Shown here in pieces: positions 38,270 through 49,451 of a DNA stretch of 64,000 bases; the stretch's first letter is position 1, and every line of letters begins with the position of its first letter. Source of the stretch: Allacma fusca (Eukaryota; Arthropoda; Collembola; Symphypleona; Sminthuridae). Location of the stretch: NCBI GenBank assembly GCA_947179485.1, contig OX359247.1:30790801-30854800 (forward strand), given 5' to 3'. Made by a program: the position numbers and the translations under genes. The notes beneath the pieces were generated by a model that searched no databases, was not told the origin of the DNA, and was given only the letters and a program-made list of their open reading frames with translations.

Positions 38270-38997
38270 ATATGACGACGGGTGTTGCAAATAGTACCAA
38301 CGTGTGTTTGTCCTGTAAGTCTGCGTTTGAATTGAAAACTTGCATTTCAAACAATTAATATTTCAAGCAAAACATAATTTAAACAGGATGTGACAATTAT
38401 CTTTTCAACGATGCAATGTTCTTATGTAGATTTTCAAGTGTGTTGGAGATCTTCTTGTACATAATGAAAGGAGATGGAAACTTGGTTTCCAACCTATTGC
38501 TGTGTCACTGATGGTGAGACCGCGAAAGACCGATAACAATTTGTAACAAGAAATTAATGAGTGTGAAACATTCTTTTCAATGTTTTTTAAATGTGATGTC
38601 TTTAAAAATGGATTTCGTGGATTATATGACACTTTACTGAAAATAGATACCTAACCCTTCAGCTAATAATCACTGCTTTAGACTTTGTCCGAACATATAT
38701 TATTGTTAGCAAATTCATATAAATTCTTATTGTGTATAAATTGCTGTGAATAAAAATTTTAAGTATACACAGAAATCATGAGAAAATCGAAATACTCTTT
38801 AGAAATATTTCACTTTTTACTACAAAAAGTCTTTCATCAGAAGATTACATAAAATCGATTTCCATAAAAGCAAATCATTTAGATACTTGCAACGGTATGT
38901 GAAATTTTAACGAACAAGTCCGAATTAGATCAGAACAAAATGGAAACTGTATTAGTGATTTCCTGTAGTAATGTTTTTAACAAAACTCAGATTCTGA

Positions 38998-39965
38998 TTA
39001 CATAACCACAGATACTGTGTCAAACGTAATTTTTTCGGTGATATTTTTCGTCTTCACTAAATCCTCTTGACTTTGGATGAAAATCATACCATTGGGTTCT
39101 TCCTTCCAACTATTCTTGGCAATCCAGCTGCGAAGTTCAGCATCTGTAAGCAGAAATTATTCTTCATGAAATCTAATAATGATAAGATTATCCGCAATGC
39201 AACCTGAAAGCACACCAATGATACACTTACCCGGAATGCTCCCTAGAAGCTCCTTAAGAACGCCTCTATCAATCGTCTGGTAAGTTATATTCACCACATG
39301 GCAAATAAATTTCCTGATGGAGTCGTCGAATCCTGAAATTTGCGTGATCAAGGTGTTATCCTGAGCTTTCTCTTGCCAGAACTTTTTGAATTGACATAAC
39401 TCCAAAAGATTAGCCAAGTACGCAATACGGAGGATGCTTAAATCCTCCATCTAGTAAAAATCAATTCATTAGAGATTAGCCATCAACACTTGCAAAAATG
39501 CATGAAATAATAATTGAACCAATGGCTTGATAATGTACCTGGCTAGGTCCCAAAAGACACCGACAAAGAACAAAGTCTGTGTGCGGGAGGTTCGTTAATG
39601 CCTTCAGCAGAATCATATTCACAATATCCGGCTGATACAACTGAGGGAAAAATTGGTACAGCTTCAGCACGGCCAAATTAGCCTCCAAATCGTAGAAGTT
39701 GTCAGTCACCTGGAGTTCCACATACCGCTGAAACTTTAGCAAGTTGCTGGAATTGTACCTGCACATGGGAATATGAAAATCAAAATCACAGCACGAAATA
39801 AGTATACCACAATTACTCTAGAAGGGCAACCCCGTTCACCACAGGAACGTGGTTAACAAACCCACACCATACGAACACTCTCAACTCTCACCTTTCCACA
39901 GTGTTCAGGAAATTATTGATTTCCGCTCGCAACTCCTCAATTTCTTCTCTCCGACCTCCGACCAT
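38998..39965 (-). CDS. eIF3k: Eukaryotic translation initiation factor 3 subunit K
   Basis: Four exons on the minus strand: 39965-39892, 39758-39539, 39450-39231 and 39143-38998. The product is 219 residues, matching the usual 218. eIF3k is a non-core subunit of the eIF3 complex that helps load mRNA and Met-tRNA on the 40S subunit; it pairs with eIF3l. Recognised stretches are YDLEANLAVLKLYQFFP, the HEAT-like helices with DFVLCRCLL, FWQEK, the winged-helix region beginning DAELRSWIAK, and the closing IFIQSQEDLVKTKNITEKI followed by FDTVS. The ATG at 39963-39965 opens MVGGRREEIEEL. All junctions keep frame and GT-AG ends. Confidence 0.93.
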
Positions 39966-41690
39966 TTTGAACCTAGTACATAAATACAACAATTAGGACT
40001 TTCCTTGCATCAATTCCGATGATATTCCATAACAATAACTTAACAATAACCTCAAAATCAATGTCAGCTATCGTCTAACATTGCACGTCTAAAGAGCACA
40101 AACACAGAAGGTAGGAAGATCTACTCAATTCTGACAAGCTGGTAGTAACAGAAGTAGCACATATGAGCACGATTTGTACTACCTGAACAAAAAAATTGAC
40201 ACCTAAATTTCCTATTTAACAATACTTATGATCACTGTTTCCATACATAAAATCCTTACAGCCAACGAAATATAATGTCCCTGGTGCATTGCCCACTGGA
40301 ATTCTCAAAGAATTTGATAATTTACTTGCGCAACCTCTGAATCACACTTTTGCGTCCCTATCAAAATTGTATCTAATTTATGGAAAGTGGTACATATAAA
40401 TATTGTACCAAAATTCAACATAACTACAATCAAACCTTACGAGATGCAACAACGGGTTTCATAGATGATGTTACTTTGCCTGAAGTAGTCATACAAGAAA
40501 CCATCCAATAAGATAAAGAAAAGAAAATGGAACTAAATCCTAAAAAGTGCATATACAAGTGACAATTGAATATTGATCCCATCCGTGGTAACCTTATTCA
40601 AATCTTGATCTAATTATTGGTAGTAAAATTATACCCAAATCCCAGGAAAGTAAATGACTAGGTGTTTATATACATAAATAACAGAGCTAAAGGGCTTGGA
40701 TTAAATCTTGGCTTAAACTTGAGCCTCTGTAATAACTTGGCTAAAGAATATCAGACACAAGATTTGATAAATCCCTAATCAGAACCTCCCGAATTAGATA
40801 CACACTCGAGTTCCAATTCAATACTTTAATGGTAGAACCAGAAAGTACAATACATTATTAGAAATCAAATTCAGGTGTGAGAGATCCTGTCAACTGTAGA
40901 TCTTCAATACCATATTTAATCCAGGAAATTAACAAACTAAAAAAATCTGAAATCGATTACTTGATTATGCAGAATTAACTACGGTTATTATGTGAAAGGT
41001 TTCAGTAAATTACCGATCTCCATTCAATATCATAGCTATCTTCAATACCTAATGCCTCTTGCCTCTTCTTTTATCCCGATTAATGGTGTTTGCGTTTTGC
41101 ATATGCCCACTTGACAGTGAATCATCAAATCTAATATAAGGGGAAAGGTACAAAAAGAGCTACAAATTTTGACCAGTGATTCCTTGGACCCCCAGGGATC
41201 AGGGCTTCGAACTATAGTTTTTCTAAACTAATAAAATTATCAATAAAACTCTCGTACAAAATTTCTTAAAATTATAGCCTTGACCTAACAATAAGATCTT
41301 AGTACTTCGTATCCCATTATATGCCAAATTCCAACACATTGACCAATTACAGATATGAACAGATGCATGTGCTGCTGCTGAACAGCACGCTCAATAATTC
41401 TAATTTCAAATACCCATACCAAGATATTTTTCAAACCTTTCCACAAACTCGAGGAACTGCAATTACGTACTAATTATTAAAATGAATTATTTAATACCTT
41501 TCACACAATTTAACAGGGAAATTAACTCAAGATGTCAAAGATTGTTCACACGTCCACGGGAATCCACGACGGCACGACTTTACCGAAAAGCCGAATTTTA
41601 AAACGTCCACCGCAGTCCTTGTATGTATAACACGTGGTAATTATCGCGGCAGTACGAACTCCGGCTTCATTTAGGTTTGCACGTAAATTT
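39966..41690. other. Intergenic upstream of eIF3k
   Basis: No gene or repeat recognised. It should contain the eIF3k promoter. The last eight bases (41683-41690, GTAAATTT) are the left target-site copy of the element that follows. Confidence 0.5.
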
Positions 41691-41697
41691 GGGCCTC

Positions 41698-41990
41698 ACT
41701 AAAACACTGAACTACTGAACTACTGAACCACTGAACTTTACCCTAAAACACTGAACTACTGAACTGCTGAACCCCAAATACTGAACTGCTGAACCCCAAA
41801 TACTGAACTGCTGAACCCCAACTACTGAACTGCTGAACCCCAAATACTGAACTGCTGAACCCCAACTACTGAACTGTTGAACCCCAACTACTGAACTGCT
41901 GAACCCCAAATACTGAACCCCCTAACTACTGAATCACTGACTGCTGACCTCCCCCAAAACACTGGCCAGTACTGACATGGTGACTGCTGA
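41698..41990 (-). repeat. Left tandem-repeat arm of the outer element
   Basis: About seven copies of a 22-bp unit (CTACTGAACTGCTGAACCCCAA and variants) plus related ACTGAACTACTGAAC words. It is the inverted counterpart of 44030-44413. The 65-codon open frame across it (about 41712-41909) only reads the repeat and is not a gene. Confidence 0.85.
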
Positions 41991-42118
41991 ACTCCCTAGA
42001 CATGCTTTTGTAAATTGGAGGTCTCATAAAATATATAGTACAAGTATATAACCAAGCACTGTATATGAACTGAACTCCACAAGTATGCAAGTAATACGTA
42101 CTCCTACTTGGGTGTACT

Positions 42119-43920
42119 TAGGGTATGTCGATTTGAAAATGTCCGGCATTTTGGGCAACTTGCCCGCCCAAAATGCCCTGGCATTTTGGGCATTTTCATT
42201 TCAGGGCGAGGGCGGTATAATAGGGCATATTGGGAAAGGGCATTTTGGGCATTTTCATCGAGGAAAAATTGAGCATTTTGGGCAGAATCGTGGAATATAA
42301 TCGTATAATCTATACAATTTGACAATTGATTTCAAAATTTCTTTGTACTTTTGGAGAAAAATCGTTCGAAATTCCCTTGAAAATTTTATTAGATTTGTCA
42401 TTATGTTGACGAAGTTAATTCAACCGGTGATGAAATACGTTAGGATACCATAAGTTATACTGAACATTACAATTTGTGAAACACCTGTACACGATACAGC
42501 TATACATTAAATTATTCTAGGAACTATTTTTCCAATCTGCAGACGATGTAAAATGAACTTCCACCATCCTGGGAATATTCACATACCCCTATGCATGCAT
42601 GTATATTACTGCGATCAGAAATGTCTTTTCGGTTAAAATTTGAACTCATTCGGTAATTGTTTTATACACCATAAATCTACAAACAACAATATTTGGGGGA
42701 CCTTTATGGAGGATGTAAATTGGTTTTTACTCGAGCCATTTTTGGCTGATCGTTGCAAACTGCAGACAATAGTGATGTAGAATAAACTGAGTATAAAATT
42801 CAGCTTCATCACCCATTAACATTTTGACTGATCAGTTACCATCAGATTTTTACTTTATGAGTTCGTACTTCAACAGAAAATGGTATTTCTGCCCACCCGT
42901 CAGTAACTCATATGCAAATTTATTTCATATTATTGTTTACATAGAAATTTATTTTCATAGGAGTGATAAACGATGTCACCTCATAGAGCTTCCAATGTGT
43001 TCAACATTTTTGTTCCGTAGAAAATTCCGTTCCGTTCCGAAACCTACAAATAATATTGTTCCCGGTTCCGTTCCGACTGTCGGGACATCGGAATATTTTA
43101 AATGAAATCGTTCGGAACAAAGAAGTAAATTTTTGTTTCCGTCACAGTTTGTGTTCCGTTCCGGATTATGCTGGTTTTTCTGTTCCGAACCCGTTCCGTT
43201 CCGAAGCATCCCGGGATTTTTTATTACATGTACATGAAATGCAATTTGCACTACCTGTAATATTTCCACAACAATATTTATGTTCAAGTTTGATATTTGA
43301 TTATAAATAATTCCTTTCTGTATTTTAAAATAGTAAGGACACTTCATTAACTGTACCGGTATCGGAACGGAACGGAACAGAACAATTCCGCTTTCCGATG
43401 ACATAAATTTTATGTGACAGTTTTCGTACCGATGCTGTGAACTGTCCCGGTCCCAATATCATCGGTACAAGTGCTCATGTTCCGGTTTTGTCCCGATTCA
43501 ATGACGGAACAAAAAGAATGTTCCGAAATTGTTCCGTTCCGTTTCCGAACACGGAACTTCGGGATTTCGGAAACCCGAAGGAAGCTCTATCACCTCATGT
43601 CAATGAAATTTAATTGATTTGGTAGTTTTTGCCATTATAATATATTAACGAACAAGCGAGTAACCAGGCATTCACATTTGTACCTTTTCCTTAGCTTCGC
43701 TTCCATGCATTCGGATGGATATTCTAAATATATGCTAGTAATCCAATTTTGGTGCCGTGAAAATGCTCAAAATGCCCAACTTGCCCCGCCCAAAATGCCC
43801 AAAATCAGGGCTTTTGTAAAACCTGCACACTTGCCCAACTTCGGGCAATTGGGCAGGCATTTTGGGCATTTTCAGCTGGGCGGGCAAATACTGTAGGGCA
43901 TTTTCAATCGACATACCCTA
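42119..43920. mobile_element. Inner inverted-repeat element (TAGGGTATGTCGA ends)
   Basis: The left end TAGGGTATGTCGATTTGAAA (42119) matches the reverse complement of the right end TAGGGTATGTCGATTGAAAA (ending 43920) apart from one inserted T. Both are followed inward by CATTTTGGGC/GCCCAAAATG words repeated in both orientations over about 170 bp. The near-match GTGTACTT (42112-42119) and GTGTGCTT (43923-43930) could be a target duplication, but the offsets are off by two bases. It may be an independent insertion or an inner layer of the outer element. Confidence 0.6.
42984..43589. mobile_element. hAT-type MITE, 606 bp, with perfect 8-bp target duplication
   Basis: The ends are exact inverted repeats, TAGAGCTTCC at 42984-42993 and GGAAGCTCTA at 43580-43589. 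They are flanked by identical 8-bp copies of TCACCTCA (42976-42983 and 43590-43597). Inside, GTTCCG/CGGAAC words recur dozens of times, mostly near both ends and in inverted order. An 8-bp duplication with TA-G ends is the signature of hAT transposons. No transposase is encoded, so it depends on an enzyme supplied elsewhere. The clean duplication suggests a fairly recent insertion. Confidence 0.9.
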
Positions 43921-44029
43921 GCGTGTGCTTCGATGAGAAAGTTATTTTGCAACACTGTGTAATCATATTTGTTGAGAAGAAATCGGTTGATTCAAATTTT
44001 GTATTCAAATTTCAGTCAGCAGGTCAGTG

Positions 44030-44413
44030 CAGGTCAGTGTTTTGGAGGAGATCAGTAGTTCAGAGTTTCAACAGTTCAGCAGTTGGGTTCAGTAGTTCAG
44101 TAGTTGGGGTTCAGCAGTTCAGTAGTTGGGGTTTAGCAGTTCAGTAGTTGGGGTTTAGCAGTTCAGTAGTTGGGGTTCAGCAGTTCAGTAGTTGGGGTTT
44201 AGCAGTTCAGTAGTTGGGGTTCAGCAGTTCAGTAGTTCAGTAGTTAGGGGGTTCAGTAGTTCAGTAGTTAGGGGGTTCAGTAGTTCAGTAGTTAGGGGGT
44301 TCAGTAGTTCAGTAGTTAGGGGGTTCAGTAGTTCAGTAGTTAGGGGGTTCAGTAGTTCAGTGTTTTAGGGTAAAGTTCAGTGGTTCAGTAGTTCAGTGTT
44401 TTAGTGAGACCCC
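44030..44413 (+). repeat. Right tandem-repeat arm of the outer element
   Basis: Two unit types: about seven copies of a 22-bp unit (GTTGGGGTTCAGCAGTTCAGTA), then about five copies of a 25-bp unit containing GTTCAGTAGTTAGGGGG. The arm ends CAGTGTTTTAGTGAGACCCC. The 25-bp units have no equal run in the left arm, so this arm has expanded on its own. Confidence 0.85.
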
Positions 44414-44826
44414 GTAAATTTTGTGTTTGTGTGTTCATGTGTAGGTGCTAAAGCCCCTGCAGTTTAAAACAATAATTAATTACTTCTCGTCTCTGCAATA
44501 GTAGTTGGATAATCCTTTAATTAATAATAAATTATTATATTAAAAACGTGAAGGCATAATCAGTTGAAATTGACTTCATGATTATGTATTGTAACTATAC
44601 CTAGTTTGTAATTTTTTTGTAAGGGCGACAGTTTATGCATGTGCTGAAATTGAAAGAGCTGAAAGTTACTTCTTGCTATACAGTATAATCGTGACTTATT
44701 GCCTTAACCAATGATTGATTAATTACATACATGTTTTTTCTGTTCCATCAAATACGTATTTTTCATAATTGCCGTTTAAATTGTATTGACATTTTGACCC
44801 TCCGATTCTGTCACTGGAATAGCAAA

Positions 44827-46403
44827 ATGAGTCAGCTAAGGTTAATAGGTACACCTTGCCATGTTTTTAATTCATGTTAAACTTGTAAAAATTGTACTTG
44901 ATTCAAATTGTTATTTATAATTTCTTATTGGCATCATTGATGCATGGCCGGTTTTGTGATTTTTTTTTCGGATTTTTAGATATTGGGGCAAATCTCACAG
45001 ATGACATGTACCAGGGCATGTACAATGGAAGCAAGAAACATGAACCGGATTTGGACAGAGTTCTGGAACGATCCTGGAAGACTGGATTGGAGAAGATAAT
45101 TATTACGGCCGGAAATCTTGAAGATGTGAGAGCTTCATTAGAGTTGGCAAGAACGGATGGTAAGTTTCGGAGTACAGAAATAAAAATATTTTTATTTGCC
45201 GGAGGATATTTTATTTGTGATACACAAGTTACGTGTAATAAATAACTAGATCGCCTCTTTACCACCGTGGGGGTTCACCCAACAAGATGTAATGAATTTA
45301 GCGAAAGTCCAGAGGGTCGTGAGAAATACTTGGCCGAGCTAAAAAGTCTACTGGCTGGAAATAAGGATAAAGTAGTTGCAATTGGGGAATTCGGATTGGA
45401 CTATGATAGGACCAAGTTCTGTGAAGTGGATGTTCAGAAAGAGTAAGGGCACTTTAATTGTGTTTAACTTGATAAGTACGTTTATCGAATATTGTTATTT
45501 AGGGTAATTTTAGTATGGGTGGCCAATAAGGGTAAAACAAAAGGAATGTTTTTAGTTTGTTTTCATATTTTTAGGTATTTCCAACTTCAATTAAAAGAGT
45601 TAGCGCTAAATTCGGATCTGCCTTTATTTTTACACTGCCGGGCGGCTGCCACGGACTTGCACAGTATATTAAGCTCCGACAGAAAATGCTTCCCTCGTGG
45701 AGGAGTAGTACATTCTTTCGATGGAACTATGGAGGAAATGCAGCAGTTTATTGAACTTGGACTCCATATTGGCATTAATGGATGGTACATTTTATAAATC
45801 AATACGCTTGTATTGTTTTTGTTTAAAAAATTATAGATCAGCTATTACAGCGTGAAATTGTAAAAATATATTAATAATATTAATTTAGTTATAATTACTG
45901 GACTTATTACTAATTTAGTTCCCTAAAAACTGAAGAATGTCTGGAAGTGATAAAGGAAATACCCAATGATAAACTTCTGCTAGAGACGGATGCTCCATGG
46001 TGTGGCATGCGGTATGAATAACGTTGCTAAATATGTATATATTATTTTAATTATATCGTCAATGGCTGTTTCATGTTCATTGAGCTTCTGGTGTAGTCCC
46101 AGTCACGCCGGAAGCAAATATATTCAAACCAAGTTCGAAGCAGCGAAGAAAACTTGGAGTGAGACTACCATGTATAAGCAGAGGAATGAACCGCAAACAA
46201 TTCTGTAAGTGTTTGTGATATTTTTGTATAATTTTTAATAATTAACTCAGGTTCGGTTTTTAAACGTAATTCTCCTTAATCTGATATTCTACAGAAATAT
46301 ATTGGAAGTCGTTGCTGGTCTGAAATCCATGGATGCAGGAGCTCTTGGTGCTCAAGTTTACGAAAACTCAGTAAATTTGTTTTTTCCTTCGAAACTTACA
46401 TAA
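44827..46403 (+). CDS. TATDN1: TatD-family deoxyribonuclease (TATDN1)
   Basis: Seven exons: 44827-44848, 44980-45159, 45250-45442, 45575-45784, 45919-46011, 46097-46204 and 46295-46403. The product is 304 residues. TATDN1 is a metal-dependent nuclease of the amidohydrolase (TIM-barrel) superfamily, acting as an endo/3'-exonuclease on DNA. The 22-bp first exon encodes MSQLRLI, joining exactly to DIGANLTD. As in other TATDN1 proteins, the usual first H.H metal pair is replaced by DIG.NL. The other metal ligands remain: E in [13 protein letters not shown] in LFLHCRA, H in VVHSFDG and D in [15 protein letters not shown] and the C-terminal NRNEP-like QRNEP are also present. AATAAA lies at 46445-46450. 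Confidence 0.93.
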
Positions 46404-46450
46404 CGAATGTTTCCGCTACAATTTATACTTAAAGTGCTGGAGCAAATAAA

Positions 46451-47436
46451 AGTCCAGCATGATTTAAATTACCTTAGTGTGATACCTGTTTATGAATAAT
46501 CAATGTCACCTGCCATTTTCTTTCAAGTACTACAACGTAAACTCCTACTTAGATGTACTAAAACACTGTTTGTACTGAGTCTTGTTGTAAACGGTACTAT
46601 TCATCTCCAAATTGAAGATATGCGTACCTATATGAGACGGTCATTTGTTATCGTGAAATATGTGTAATGTAATCGCACCCGAGATTACCACAATAACTTA
46701 TCCAAACTACATAGTACACAGTTTAATAACTTATTAATGGAGGTGGGAAACTATTTATATTTGAATTCTCTGACAGGATAGTTAAAAAGTCGGTATAACA
46801 TAACTACACTCGTGTTTTATACGTTAGATCCCCGCCTCCTTGAATTTTAATTGCTCCTGTTTCAGCGGTTTGAGAAAGCAATATTTCTACTCTGTTATAA
46901 ATATTTCTAGTAATTGTACCCTCAGCCCTGGTAAATCACAACGTCGCACCCATTGTCAGGTTATTACATTCTTTCATACGTAGTATACACCTGTACCGGA
47001 TAAAATAAGCCAGTGTCGAACTTTCATTATGTTAGAGGCACACTCATCCTCATTGATATATTCAAGGTCAGAAGTCCCTAGAATACATGTGTAAAGATCC
47101 GATATCCGACCCACACATAAATATTATACATAGAACGCATTCTTTTATAAACCAGTTCCTTCGGAAGTAAAACGGCACGCACGTACTTATTTGATGAAAA
47201 CAACACTGATGTGGGAAGCAACACTAATAAAGCCTAAGGGTAAAAGAAGTGGACGAGAAGATCCACTATACCATGAAATGACATATGCACATAAACTGCA
47301 ATATCATTTCTTACATTCTGCACATCTTACTACATTTCACTGCGATTATAGTTTTGTGCACCATTATTATTGAACTTGTTACAAAATTTAAATCTAACTT
47401 TGTCTCAAACTTTGTACCTGCATTCTTATTGTTAGA
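46451..47436. other. Intergenic between TATDN1 and the steroid reductase gene
   Basis: About 1 kb without recognised features; it should hold the promoter of the next gene. Confidence 0.45.
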
Positions 47437-48973
47437 ATGGATATTTTGGAGCCCCTCTTGCCGACAACTGACGAAGAACTAGTGACAGTTCTTGGGATAA
47501 TTCATGTAATTGGTGCAATCATCACATTTACTACCGCAATTTTTCCTATTCCGTACGGGAGATATAGTGACACTGTCAAGTTTACCGGGATAACTATTGG
47601 GGGTCAAAACCTCTGGAGGGTGAGAATAGATTTATTTATTTGTTTTTACAAATATTTAACATTCGTTAAAAACCGAGTGTTACGACGTTATGTGTTACGC
47701 ACTTTTTTGAAAAATATTCAATAATAATTTGCTAATTATTGCAGTAATTATTAATTATTTCTTTTTCCTTGAGCATAAACATATATAATATATGTTAAAT
47801 CTATAAACAGTGCTTCTGCGTTACATGGATTACGCCCTTGATCGTTGGAATGGTCACACCAAATAGGATGCTGGTACATCCATTGAACGTTCTTGCTCTC
47901 CTCATGTACATCTCTCACTACGTTTACAGGTATAGAGGTATACATAATAATTATTTATGGTTGTATAAATTTCTTATAATTAGATTTGGGTACGTATTTT
48001 GCTTGATTACTCAGGATACACATTTTTGTTGTTTATTTGCAGATCAATGATTTACCCAAACCTGTTCATGAAGAATGCATCCTGCTGGCCAATAGAGTCC
48101 GCCATGACAGCAATTCTTGCATGTGCTTTCAACGGATTCATCCAATCATTTCACCTCCTTAATGTCCACCGAATCAATGGATTAGGAACGGTCGGACTTC
48201 TGGGTAAAAACTTTATTTTGGCGTCCACTTTTTTTGGAATTATTGAGTTTTCTGGTATTTTTGATTCTGATTTAGGCATATTCCTATTCGTCACTGGTTT
48301 GTCTGTAAATGTATACCATGACAAACTTCTGGCTAACTTAAGGCAAAAATCAGGAAAGGGACAAACCCGAGCTGGCAAATACCATATTCCTCGCGGAGGT
48401 CTTTTTGAGTACATATCAGCTGCTAATTATTTTGGAGAAATCGTGGAATGGTGGGGCTTGGCTTTATTTACCAGAGGCTTTCCACAGGTAAAGCACTTTG
48501 AAAGAATAATAATTACTGAACCGCAAGTATCGGAGCTTGGTCACATCCCTAGAATCCATGTGCCCGTAAAGCCTTGTCGCCCAGAATTAATGAAACTGCT
48601 GCATAACTAAACCAAAGTGGTTGTCTTGGAATTATGAACCGAAGTTATTGAAACTGTATATTATTTTCCTTGATCCATGTACCTACGGAATTTATGCCAG
48701 AAAATGAGGTACCAGTATGTTTCTGGTTGTTTTGACCATAGATGGATTAAAACCGTTGACACAAAATAGATTTGGGAATGTTAACTCAGACCCCTTCAGA
48801 AACTCAAATGAAAATGTTTGATGTTTAATTGTATTGTTTAACAGGTCATGTTTGGTGTCACGACAATCGCACTAATCGGTGTTCGAGGATGGCAGCACCA
48901 CCAGTTTTATAAGAAAACCTTTGGCCGAGCTTACCCCCCACAAAGGAAGGCAATTATACCTTTCCTTCTTTAG
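47437..48973 (+). CDS. 3-oxo-5-alpha-steroid 4-dehydrogenase (SRD5A1/2-type)
   Basis: Four exons: 47437-47619, 47811-47929, 48043-48487 and 48845-48973. The product is 291 residues. The family reduces the steroid 4,5 double bond with NADPH in the ER membrane; the arthropod substrate is unknown. It is hydrophobic throughout with about seven membrane segments. Family signatures are SHYVYRSMIYP (His-Tyr pair of the substrate pocket), NVYHDKLLANLR (NADPH-binding N...D), YHIPRGGLFEYISAANYFGE, EWWG and the C-terminal RKAIIPFLL, which matches the RKIIIPFLF ending of vertebrate SRD5A1. The Glu expected near residue 57 is not evident at the exon 1/2 junction. The frame of exon 3 also stays open through the donor for 41 more codons (to 48610). 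It converges with the BTB gene. Confidence 0.88.
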
Positions 48974-49451
48974 AGTACCTGAAAGCCATATATACTAATG
49001 TGATCTTATGATATTTACTGGTATCAAGAAAAAGATTACTAATTTATTCATTCGAAATCCTCCACAAAACAGAAACGCCATATACGGAAGGTATACTTAC
49101 TAGAAGAAATTATCCAGAATTTTCCGACCCGTAAAATTATTATTTTGAAAAAAATGTTTATCAAGCATTAGTCACTGATCTTATTTTATACAATACCTGC
49201 TTTGATATTTTCCACGACGTAAAAAACATTAAAATAAGGAATAACTACACAAAATACTAAAAGTTGATATATATTCCCGGAGATGTAGTTTGTCATTTTT
49301 GTATTTGCGACCCTTGAACCGATTGACATTTCAAATGATCAGTTATGTGCTGGCGTTGCAAGGCTCACCCCACTGTTTCTCGTGACTCTGAAGTATGGAA
49401 CAAAATTGAATTAATAAATAAAATTCACACCTTTTTGTAACTCACAAATTG

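Larger units (their letters stand above)
41691..44413. mobile_element. 2.7-kb foldback transposon with 8-bp target duplication (outer element)
   Basis: The left end reads GGGCCTCACTAAAACACTG. The reverse complement of the right end reads GGGGTCTCACTAAAACACTG. They differ only in the few bases after GGG. Both ends are flanked by the same 8 bp, GTAAATTT, at 41683-41690 and 44414-44421. The arms are built of short tandem units (ACTACTGAACTGCTGAACCCC type). An 8-bp duplication fits hAT, P or related cut-and-paste families; the family cannot be named because no transposase is visible. A second inverted-repeat unit and a hAT-type MITE lie inside. Confidence 0.85.

Noticed and set aside
41712-41909. 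Open frame of repeated GFSSSVVGVQQF-like peptides on the minus strand
   Set aside because: It only translates the 22-bp transposon arm repeat; no start context or similarity.
42976-43404. Long minus-strand open frame across the GTTCCG-rich region
   Set aside because: It lies wholly within the hAT-type MITE and reads its repeats; no protein family is visible.
47191-47436. Open frames just upstream of the steroid reductase start
   Set aside because: They are not in frame with the gene's ATG or lack a donor; no added family sequence is gained.
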